A DNA stretch of 12,595 bases, taken from the NCBI GenBank assembly GCA_021738605.1, contig JAIPBY010000055.1:1-12595 (forward strand), given 5' to 3'. The notes beneath the pieces are model-generated. The model saw nothing but the letters and a program-made list of their open reading frames with translations, did not search any database and was not told the origin of the DNA. The DNA is from Chitinophagaceae bacterium (GTDB taxonomy: Bacteria > Bacteroidota > Bacteroidia > Chitinophagales > Chitinophagaceae). Of the stretch, positions 1-6,134 are shown piece by piece (position 1 is the stretch's first letter; every line of letters starts with the position of its first letter). The position numbers were made by a program, and so were the translations under genes.

Positions 1-405
1 GCATTTCATTTTTCAGGAACTGTGGAAGGCTATATGAGGTCGCATTCCAGTAGCGATAGCAAGTGGTTTTCGTTTTTATCTTTCATCTTGGTCCTGATTG
101 CAGGCATCATTGCGGTTAGGTTGGTCGGAAAGCTCATTGAGAAATCAGCCGAACTCATGTTACTGGGCCTGGTCAACAAGTTGCTTGGTATCCTGGTCAT
201 GTGTATCATTTATGTTACCTTTTTTGCCGTCACCCTGGTCTACTGCAACCGTTTCGGCCTGGTGGGAGATGGGCAGACGATAGACTCCAGATCAGCGAGT
301 TATCTCATGCAATACGGCCATTGGCTGGTCTCACATTTCAGTGAGTGGTTGCCCGCACTCAAGAATCTGTTCAATGATATCAAGAGTTCGGTAAAAAAAC
401 ACTAA
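1..405 (+). CDS. CvpA family membrane protein, 5'-truncated by window edge
   Basis: The reading frame is open to the first base, so the N-terminus lies outside the window and 134 residues remain; a GTG at 22 is the first start-type codon but is probably internal. The fragment has a hydrophobic segment at about residues 22-42 and a second at about 52-81. The stretch LLGLVNKLLGIL resembles the conserved second half of the CvpA (colicin V production) family, usually about 160-180 residues, and the leading AFHFSGTV fits the loop before its third helix. Family members are inner-membrane proteins; the role is poorly defined, with links to colicin V export and envelope homeostasis. The C-terminal part (about 85-134) is soluble and ends KKH. 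The assignment rests on residue pattern only. Confidence 0.75.
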   Translation, partial: AFHFSGTVEGYMRSHSSSDSKWFSFLSFILVLIAGIIAVRLVGKLIEKSAELMLLGLVNKLLGILVMCIIYVTFFAVTLVYCNRFGLVGDGQTIDSRSASYLMQYGHWLVSHFSEWLPALKNLFNDIKSSVKKH

Positions 406-412
406 ACAATTC

Positions 413-505
413 ATGTTCTCTGTTCATCCATTTCTTCCATACAAGTGGGTTATATCAGGCATTTTACTTTTCTTTGTCGGAGTTCTACGCTATTTTACCA
501 TTTAA
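413..505 (+). CDS. possible 30-residue membrane micro-protein
   Basis: This short ORF starts with ATG 7 bases after the CvpA-family stop codon and ends with TAA 21 bases before the hydrolase start. It would encode 30 residues: a short polar/aromatic head (MFSVHPFLPYKW), a hydrophobic run (VISGILLFFVGVL), then RYFTI. That has the look of a single-pass small membrane protein with a positive residue near the far end. There is no Shine-Dalgarno sequence, which is normal in this phylum. I do not recognise a family, and an ORF this short could arise by chance in AT-rich intergenic DNA, so it is a candidate only. Confidence 0.27.
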   Translation: MFSVHPFLPYKWVISGILLFFVGVLRYFTI

Positions 506-526
506 TGTCCTGTTTCGGAAATATAT

Positions 527-1306
527 ATGAGTCTACCATACGAAGTCAAAGAGGATGGAAAGTTCAAGTTCATTGAGGAAGGAGTGGGTGAACCCTTGAT
601 CCTTCTGCATGGATTGTTTGGTGCCATGAGCAATTTTGCAGGTGTTATCAATCATTTTCGCCTTACCCATCAGGTTATTGTGCCGCTTTTGCCCTTGTTT
701 GAGCTTGATTTGCTGCATACCACAGTTGGCGGTTTGGAAAAATACCTGACCAAATTCATTGATCACCGCGGTTATAGGGGAATACACATGCTTGGCAACT
801 CATTGGGAGGCCATGTTGCACTGGTACATGTGCTGAAAACTCCAGCCAAAGTAAAATCATTAATCCTCACCGGAAGTTCTGGTCTTTTTGAAAATGGGAT
901 GGGCGATACCTATCCTAAGCGGGGAGATTACGAATACATCCGGAAGAAGACAGAGATGACTTTTTACGACCCTAACACCGCTTCCAAGGAACTGGTGGAT
1001 GAGGTATACCAGATTGTCAATGAAAGGATGAAGACGTTGAAGGTCATCTCCTTGGCCCGCTCCGCGATCAAAAATAACCTTGGTGATGAACTACGCCAGA
1101 TCAAGTTGCCAACCCTGTTGATCTGGGGAAACAATGATAGCATTACACCACCATTTGTTGGCCGTGAATTCAATAAATTGATTTCCCACAGTGAATTGCA
1201 CTTCATTGATCATTGTGGACATGCCCCCATGATGGAGGTACCAAACGAGTTTAACGTAATTCTTGCACAATTTTTACAAAAACTAGAGACCACTGCAGCC
1301 AATTAA
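527..1306 (+). CDS. alpha/beta hydrolase fold protein
   Basis: This 259-residue protein has the complete alpha/beta hydrolase layout. HGLFG at 28-32 is the oxyanion-hole loop. GNSLGG at 90-95 is the nucleophile elbow with Ser92. WGNNDSITPP at 200-209 carries the probable acid Asp204, and HCGHAP at 229-234 carries the probable catalytic His232. There is no signal peptide, so it should act in the cytoplasm. It resembles the family of small esterases and C-C hydrolases (MhpC/BphD-like), but the sequence does not show the substrate. The ATG follows a run of AT repeats with no Shine-Dalgarno sequence. The CBS-domain gene follows after 28 bases, so the two are probably co-transcribed. Confidence 0.9.
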   Translation: MSLPYEVKEDGKFKFIEEGVGEPLILLHGLFGAMSNFAGVINHFRLTHQVIVPLLPLFELDLLHTTVGGLEKYLTKFIDHRGYRGIHMLGNSLGGHVALVHVLKTPAKVKSLILTGSSGLFENGMGDTYPKRGDYEYIRKKTEMTFYDPNTASKELVDEVYQIVNERMKTLKVISLARSAIKNNLGDELRQIKLPTLLIWGNNDSITPPFVGREFNKLISHSELHFIDHCGHAPMMEVPNEFNVILAQFLQKLETTAAN

Positions 1307-1354
1307 GAGTAATATTGGTCTATCAATACCGAACATGACCTACTGCAGCCAATT
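1292..1354. repeat. 13-bp direct repeat pair, 50 bp apart
   Basis: ACTGCAGCCAATT occurs at 1292-1304 and again, identically, at 1342-1354. Both are preceded by GACC, the second with one extra T, so the similarity covers about 17 bases with one indel. The first copy encodes the last residues of the hydrolase and runs into its stop codon; the second encodes residues 3-7 of the CBS protein in a different frame. It may be a small segmental duplication across the gene junction or a coincidence. No function is implied. Confidence 0.6.
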
Positions 1355-1997
1355 GCTTGAATCCTCCATGATTACCGTAGACCTCCACGATACGGTAGCG
1401 CATGCAATGGAAATGATGGATGAAGCAAAGCTTGAACATCTCCCAGTCTTGGATGGTTTGCAATATCTTGGCATGGTAGCATTTGATGAATTGGAGGATA
1501 CGGATCCAACAGCAGAGGTCATTGCCATCCAGCATCGCTTTATCAAACCGCTGGTGCGGACAGGAGACCATTTTCTGCAGGCCCTCCGGGTGAGGTCAAA
1601 GTATTACATCGATCAGGTTCCTGTGGTCAATGAAAAGAATGAGTGGGAGGGCGTTGTCGGAATGACAAAAATGCTGGATCAGATTTCCCTTTTGGCTGGT
1701 GTTTCTGAATCCGGATCAATGCTTGTGCTGGAAATGCCTGGACAGGACTATGCGCCAGGAGAAATCAACCGACTGGTAGAGTCCAACGATGCCATGATCA
1801 TGCAATTGAATTCCATCCAGGATCAACATACCGGAATGATGCAGGTTGTGCTTCGCATCAACAAGGAAGAAGTTTCTGATGTTGTTGCTACTTTTCAGCG
1901 GCACGAATACAACGTGCTTTATTACTATGGGGATGAATCCTATGATAATTCCTTGCAGAATAACCTCGACCATCTGATGAATTACCTGAATTTGTAA
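1335..1997 (+). CDS. CBS-pair protein with ACT-like C-terminal domain
   Basis: This 220-residue cytoplasmic protein has two CBS motifs, at about residues 6-55 (M-x-E-x-K-L-E-H-L-P-V-L-D followed by YLGMVAFDEL) and about 65-120 (DQVPVVNEKNEWEGVVGM). Residues about 128-197 look like an ACT-type regulatory domain, with hydrophobic strands around MLVLEMPG and MMQVVLRIN and an ending NVLYYYGDE. CBS pairs bind adenine nucleotides in many proteins and ACT domains bind small ligands, so a sensor or regulator is plausible; the ligand and partner cannot be read here. A CBS-domain gene upstream of nadK is a recurrent arrangement in Bacteroidota. The ATG places the first CBS helix at the normal distance. 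Confidence 0.85.
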   Translation: MTYCSQLLESSMITVDLHDTVAHAMEMMDEAKLEHLPVLDGLQYLGMVAFDELEDTDPTAEVIAIQHRFIKPLVRTGDHFLQALRVRSKYYIDQVPVVNEKNEWEGVVGMTKMLDQISLLAGVSESGSMLVLEMPGQDYAPGEINRLVESNDAMIMQLNSIQDQHTGMMQVVLRINKEEVSDVVATFQRHEYNVLYYYGDESYDNSLQNNLDHLMNYLNL

Positions 1998-2027
1998 CCC
2001 TGCACTGGGCGCTAACTGATCAACCCC

Positions 2028-3455
2028 ATGATAATCCTGCGGAAGTTTTTTTCGCTATTGTTTTTCTTCAATTGTTCGCTGCAAGCGCAGGACAAGGCGG
2101 ATATTGAACACCAGGATCATGCTGTTTTGAAATCCTCACATGTCATCATCCGGAACTTTGTCATTCAGGGAAACAAAAAAACCAAACCCTATATTGTTGC
2201 AAGAGAGCTCGTCTTTCAAAAAAACGCTCCCTACTCCATTTCAGACATGCTGGCCGGATTACATCAGAGCCGTCAAAACCTCATGAATACTGCGCTTTTT
2301 GTGGATGCCAGTGTGAGCTTTACCAATTGGTACAATGATTCCCTTGATATTTTTGTTGATGTAAAAGAGCGCTGGTATTATTTTCCATTGCCTTATCTCA
2401 AGCCTGCAGACCGGAACTGGATTGTATGGTTGAATGACTATGGTTTGAATCCAGACCGTTTGAATTACGGTATGAAATTTTTAGGAAATAATATCACAGG
2501 AAGGAATGATAAGCTCAACATTTGGTTGATCAATGGCTATACCCAGCGGGCAACCATGAAATATTACAACCCGTTTTCTGACAATGCCCTCAGGCATGGA
2601 TGGGGTTTTGATGTTACCTACTCCCGCAACCGTGAAATCAACCACAATACCCTTGACAACAAACAGGCATTTTACAAGGACGAGAACAATTTCATCAGAA
2701 AACAGGTTTATCTTGGAGGTGTTTACTCTTACCGCAAAGGCTCTATCGCGCGGCATTACCTGAGGCTGGGTTATCAAATGGAATCCATTGCAGATACCGT
2801 CGCCGCCCTGAACAGGAACTATCTCGGATCTTCAGCAACCAAGGTTTCATTTCCAGAATTGCGCTATACCTACCAGTATTATGATGTCAATTATATACCG
2901 TATCCAACCAAAGGGAAAACCATTGAATTTGAGTTTCTGCGCAGGGGAGGACTCAACAACAAGATCAATCTTTCACAGTTTTTCATTCATTTCGGCAAGT
3001 ATTTTCCTCTCCCCAATAAATTTTACTTTAGCTCCATCGCAGAAGGCCATATAAGGGTTCCGTTTGATCAGCCTTATTTTAACCAGTACATGTTAGGCTA
3101 CAACGATGCTTATTTGCGTGGATTGGAGTATTACGTGGTGGATGGGGTAGCTGGAGGATTTGTCCGCAATACGGTAGGGAAGGAGTTTTTTTCTTATAAA
3201 CTCAAGACCGGCCTTCGCTCCAAAACCTATGCAGCCATTCCTTTCAGGTTCTATCTCAAAGCCTACGGCGACCTGGGATATGTTTACAATAAAAACAACT
3301 ATAGCCTCAATTTGCTGAACAACAAGATGTTGTATACTGGCGGTATTGGGTTGGATGTGATCAGCATTTATGACATTGTATTGCGTATTGAATACAGCTT
3401 CAATCAGTTGAACCAGAATGGACTTTTCGTGCACAAGGCAGATCCAAGAAATTAG
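2028..3455 (+). CDS. Omp85-type (BamA/TamA-like) outer-membrane protein with one POTRA
   Basis: This 475-residue protein starts with a signal peptide (charged MIILRK, hydrophobic core, probable cleavage after LQA at residue 20). Residues about 38-119 form one POTRA-like unit: IRNFVIQGNKKTKPYIVARE, a helix ending NLMNTALF, and the strand DIFVDVKERW. The remaining 355 or so residues alternate aromatic and polar residues as in a 16-strand Omp85 barrel, with LRG at 363-365 as the counterpart of the loop-6 (V/L)RG(F/Y) motif. It is far shorter than the BamA at 6135-8852 and should have a separate role. The last recognisable strand (RIEYSF) is followed by about 17 more residues, so it lacks the usual C-terminal aromatic. 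It lies 30 bp after the CBS gene. Confidence 0.82.
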   Translation: MIILRKFFSLLFFFNCSLQAQDKADIEHQDHAVLKSSHVIIRNFVIQGNKKTKPYIVARELVFQKNAPYSISDMLAGLHQSRQNLMNTALFVDASVSFTNWYNDSLDIFVDVKERWYYFPLPYLKPADRNWIVWLNDYGLNPDRLNYGMKFLGNNITGRNDKLNIWLINGYTQRATMKYYNPFSDNALRHGWGFDVTYSRNREINHNTLDNKQAFYKDENNFIRKQVYLGGVYSYRKGSIARHYLRLGYQMESIADTVAALNRNYLGSSATKVSFPELRYTYQYYDVNYIPYPTKGKTIEFEFLRRGGLNNKINLSQFFIHFGKYFPLPNKFYFSSIAEGHIRVPFDQPYFNQYMLGYNDAYLRGLEYYVVDGVAGGFVRNTVGKEFFSYKLKTGLRSKTYAAIPFRFYLKAYGDLGYVYNKNNYSLNLLNNKMLYTGGIGLDVISIYDIVLRIEYSFNQLNQNGLFVHKADPRN

Positions 3456-3493
3456 ATAAAAATTCCAGAGAATCCTATCGGCCAAACATTTGT

Positions 3494-3501
3494 TACTTTT
3501 G
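3494..3501 (+). promoter_or_regulatory. Bacteroidota -7 box for nadK (TACTTTTG)
   Basis: TACTTTTG matches the Bacteroidota -7 consensus TAnnTTTG at every fixed position. It lies only 7 bases before the nadK ATG, so transcription should begin at or just before the start codon. No clear TTTG is seen at the expected -33 distance, which lowers confidence. Confidence 0.5.
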
Positions 3502-3508
3502 TAAGATC

Positions 3509-4402
3509 ATGAAAGTAGCCATATACAGCAGAGGAGGAGAAACCGTTCAGGCCCAAGACCTGATCAACCTCACCGAGGCATTGCTCAATGCCGGCATCTC
3601 GCCTGTAATGTACAGCGCACTAAACTACCAGTTCCAAAACGAACTTTTAGCACGCTACGCCCAAAACTCAGCGCTTCAGTCCTTTGCCGACGCCAGCGAT
3701 CTTGATGATTCTTTTGATGCCTTGATTTCGTTGGGAGGTGATGGTACACTGTTGGACACGGTTTGTCTTGTGCGCGATAAAATGATTCCTGTATTGGGTA
3801 TTAATTTCGGCAGGCTAGGATTTCTTGCGAGCCTGGGCAAAGACAATATAGACGAAGCCGTCCAATCGCTCAAAGCAAGAAGCCATGTGCTCGACAAACG
3901 CGGTTTGTTGCATTTGGATGCCAGTATACCCTTGTTTGGCAAAGAGCCCTTCGCCCTGAATGAATTCACCATCCACAAGCGTGAATTCTCCCCCATGATC
4001 AAAATACATACCTATCTTAATGGGGAATTCCTCAATACTTTTTGGTCGGATGGATTGATTGTTTCTACTCCAACTGGCTCAACAGGCTATTCATTGAGTT
4101 GCAACGGACCAGTGATTTTTCCAGACAGTGAAAGCTTTGTGATAACGCCCATTGCTCCCCATAACCTCAACATCAGGCCCATTGTGGTACCCAACCACCA
4201 TGTCATTTCTTTTGAGGTTGAAGGTAGGGTGGATGATTTTATTTGTACCCTGGATTCAAGGAAAGAACTGGTAGACAAGAGTGTTCAATTGGCCATCAAA
4301 AAAGAAAATTTTTGCTTCAACCTGGTAAGGCTCAATGAAAACAATTTCCTTAAAACCCTCAGGGAGAAACTGACCTGGGGTTTTGATACGAGGAACAGGT
4401 AG
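3509..4402 (+). CDS. nadK: NAD kinase
   Basis: This 297-residue cytoplasmic enzyme phosphorylates NAD+ at the 2'-hydroxyl of its adenosine ribose to give NADP+. The signature LGGDGT is at 75-80 with the catalytic Asp78. ALNEFTIHK at 149-157 carries the NE pair that contacts the adenosine, SDGLIVSTPTGSTGYSLS at 180-197 is the conserved glycine-rich nucleotide-binding region, and APHNLNIRPIVVP at 216-228 is another conserved block. Length is normal for bacterial NadK. The chosen ATG gives the standard first strand MKVAIYSR. A promoter-like box 7 bases upstream suggests its own, probably leaderless, transcript. The position between a CBS-protein region and the DUF6089/uppS genes is typical of the phylum. 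Confidence 0.97.
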   Translation: MKVAIYSRGGETVQAQDLINLTEALLNAGISPVMYSALNYQFQNELLARYAQNSALQSFADASDLDDSFDALISLGGDGTLLDTVCLVRDKMIPVLGINFGRLGFLASLGKDNIDEAVQSLKARSHVLDKRGLLHLDASIPLFGKEPFALNEFTIHKREFSPMIKIHTYLNGEFLNTFWSDGLIVSTPTGSTGYSLSCNGPVIFPDSESFVITPIAPHNLNIRPIVVPNHHVISFEVEGRVDDFICTLDSRKELVDKSVQLAIKKENFCFNLVRLNENNFLKTLREKLTWGFDTRNR

Positions 4403-4458
4403 ATATTTATGGCTCCTTTAACGTGAATAAAATTTAAATCGGTTTATTTTACATTGTC

Positions 4459-5313
4459 ATGCCGAAATTCATTTCCATCCTCCTCTTAACAATCTGTTGC
4501 GCTGTGCAGTCATTTGCCCAGAACAATGCCATTGTTCAAGAGGGAGAACTGGGGATATCCATTGGCGCAGCCCAGTATTTTGGCGACCTGAACAACCGAA
4601 ACGATTTTAATCGATCCAAACCCGTGCTGGGTTTGTTTTTCAGGAAACAATTCGGAAATTATGTTGCCCTGCGTTTGAGTGGACACTATGCAGAAGTAGG
4701 TTATGCAGACGCCTTCAGCAAGATTGAATTCCAACAAAGAAGGAACCTTAATTTTCAATCAGAAATTTGGGAAATGTCTGCACAGGGTGATTTCAATTTT
4801 TTTGAATTCCTTCCCGGTAACCCTTATTACGCTTTCACGCCATACGTAACATTGGGTATTGGCACTTTCAATTATGACCCTTATACCTATCTTGATGGTC
4901 AAAAATACTACCTGCGGAAATTGGGAACCGAAGGGCAGGGCAATCCCTTGTACCCAGACAGAAAACCCTACAGCAACCAGGCTTTTTCTTTTCCTTTGGG
5001 GATGGGCATCAAATACAACCTGGGCAAAAACATCAACCTTGCTTTTGAGGTTTCACACCGGTTTACGACTACAGACTATCTCGACGATGTGAGCATGACC
5101 TATGCCGGGGAAAATGCCTTTCCCGCCCAGGTTAATGGGAAAGCCAATCCGGCCTATCTCCTGCAAGACCGATCATATGAAACGGGAGCCCGCATCGGCG
5201 TAGCCGGAAAGCAAAGAGGGTTTAGCGAGCAAAAAGACCAGTTTCTTTTTGCTGAACTGGCCATTTCCATCTCATTCAGCTCATATAAGTGTGCAAAACC
5301 GAACACTCCCTAA
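4459..5313 (+). CDS. DUF6089-like outer-membrane beta protein
   Basis: This 284-residue protein begins with a signal peptide, with probable cleavage after SFA at residue 20. It continues GELGISIGAAQYFGDLN (about 29-45), the opening of the DUF6089 family regularly found beside uppS/bamA in Bacteroidota. Alternating aromatic strands (KPVLGLFFRKQFGNYVALRL, FTPYVTLGIGTFNY, FSFPLGMGIKYNLG) point to an eight-strand-type beta-barrel in the outer membrane, with long acidic/polar loops such as about 140-172 and 205-255. The final strand is FLFAELAISISFSSY, followed by KCAKPNTP. The family's function is not established; being part of, or a client of, the outer-membrane assembly system is inference from context. 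Its stop is 22 bases before the uppS start. Confidence 0.82.
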   Translation: MPKFISILLLTICCAVQSFAQNNAIVQEGELGISIGAAQYFGDLNNRNDFNRSKPVLGLFFRKQFGNYVALRLSGHYAEVGYADAFSKIEFQQRRNLNFQSEIWEMSAQGDFNFFEFLPGNPYYAFTPYVTLGIGTFNYDPYTYLDGQKYYLRKLGTEGQGNPLYPDRKPYSNQAFSFPLGMGIKYNLGKNINLAFEVSHRFTTTDYLDDVSMTYAGENAFPAQVNGKANPAYLLQDRSYETGARIGVAGKQRGFSEQKDQFLFAELAISISFSSYKCAKPNTP

Positions 5314-5320
5314 AAAATTG

Positions 5321-5328
5321 TACCTTCG
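5321..5328 (+). promoter_or_regulatory. Bacteroidota-type -7 box for uppS (TACCTTCG)
   Basis: TACCTTCG matches TAnnTTTG except C for T at the seventh position. It sits in the 22-bp gap after the DUF6089-like gene and, as at nadK, is followed by exactly 7 bases before the ATG, implying a very short or absent leader. It also argues against an upstream extended uppS start at 5249. No good -33 TTTG is visible. Confidence 0.42.
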
Positions 5329-5335
5329 CTCCCCA

Positions 5336-6094
5336 ATGTCATTAAGAGCACTGATAGATAATGAACGCGTCCCCAAGCATATTGCCATCATCATGGATGG
5401 CAATGGTCGTTGGGCACAGGAACAAGGCCAGGATAGGCTTTTTGGTCATTTCCATGGTGTGGCCAGCGTTAGGGATATTGTGGAAGGCAGTGCTGAGCTG
5501 GGTGTGAAATACCTTACCCTCTATGCATTTTCCACTGAAAACTGGGACAGGCCGGAGCAGGAAGTCACCGGTTTGATGGAATTGCTTGTTGAAACCATCA
5601 GAAAAGAGGTACCCATTCTCAACAAAAACAACATAAGGTTGCATGTGATTGGCGAATTGGGCATGCTCCCGGACCATGCCACGATTGCCCTACAGGAAGC
5701 GTTTGACCTCACCGCGCAAAATACTGGCCTGAATTTGGTACTTGCCCTCAGCTACAGCTCACGTTGGGAATTGGTCAGTGCCGTGAAGAAAATAGCCGAA
5801 GATGTGAAGACCGACAAGCTTGATCCGTCCGCGATTACCCAGGACACCCTTCAACAATATCTTTCTACCAGTGAATTTCCTGATCCTGAGCTCATGATCC
5901 GCACCAGCGGTGAATACAGGATCAGCAATTTCCTGCTTTACCAGCTGGCCTATGCCGAGCTCTATTTCACCCAAACACGCTGGCCAGACTTCAGAAAAGA
6001 GAACCTTTATGAAGCAATTCTTGATTTTCAGAAGCGTGAAAGGCGTTTTGGGAAGACAAGTAGTCAGATAATTGAGGGTTTAACAAACAATTAG
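5336..6094 (+). CDS. uppS: isoprenyl transferase, undecaprenyl diphosphate synthase
   Basis: This 252-residue cis-prenyltransferase condenses isopentenyl diphosphate units onto farnesyl diphosphate to make the C55 lipid carrier for peptidoglycan and surface glycans. The diphosphate-binding loop is IMDGNGRWAQ at 19-28 with the key Asp21. FSTENW is at 65-70, ALSYSSRWE at 137-145 matches the family's conserved Arg region, and RTSGEYRISNFLLYQ at 189-203 carries the arginines and serine that bind isopentenyl diphosphate, followed by AYAELYF with Glu208. The frame is open to 5249, but the ATG at 5336 gives the standard length, follows the preceding stop, and lies just after a promoter-like box, so I prefer it. 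The bamA gene follows after 40 bp. Confidence 0.96.
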   Translation: MSLRALIDNERVPKHIAIIMDGNGRWAQEQGQDRLFGHFHGVASVRDIVEGSAELGVKYLTLYAFSTENWDRPEQEVTGLMELLVETIRKEVPILNKNNIRLHVIGELGMLPDHATIALQEAFDLTAQNTGLNLVLALSYSSRWELVSAVKKIAEDVKTDKLDPSAITQDTLQQYLSTSEFPDPELMIRTSGEYRISNFLLYQLAYAELYFTQTRWPDFRKENLYEAILDFQKRERRFGKTSSQIIEGLTNN

Positions 6095-6105
6095 ACAAAA
6101 ACCCG

Positions 6106-6113
6106 TTATTTTG
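6106..6113 (+). promoter_or_regulatory. possible -7 box for bamA (TTATTTTG)
   Basis: TTATTTTG differs from TAnnTTTG at one fixed position and lies 21 bases before the preferred bamA ATG at 6135. A TTTA occurs roughly 23 bases upstream in place of the -33 TTTG. This is a weak internal promoter candidate for the bamA-ompH genes, which could equally be transcribed from uppS. Confidence 0.3.
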
Positions 6114-6134
6114 CCCACCGAAACAAAGAACTGG

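Noticed and set aside
4450..4457. TACATTGT just before the DUF6089-like ATG, also seen at 11380-11387 upstream of rnpA, as a shared promoter motif
   Set aside because: At 4450 the motif ends one base before the ATG, so a transcript from it would start inside the gene. Both copies deviate from TAnnTTTG, and two short matches are not enough to claim a motif.
5249..5335. Upstream ATG at 5249 as the uppS start
   Set aside because: It overlaps the end of the DUF6089-like gene and adds 29 residues not found in the family; ATG 5336 gives standard UppS length.
6111..6134. TTG at 6111 as the bamA start
   Set aside because: It would put eight polar residues before the signal peptide and lies inside the promoter-like box; ATG 6135 gives a normal signal peptide.
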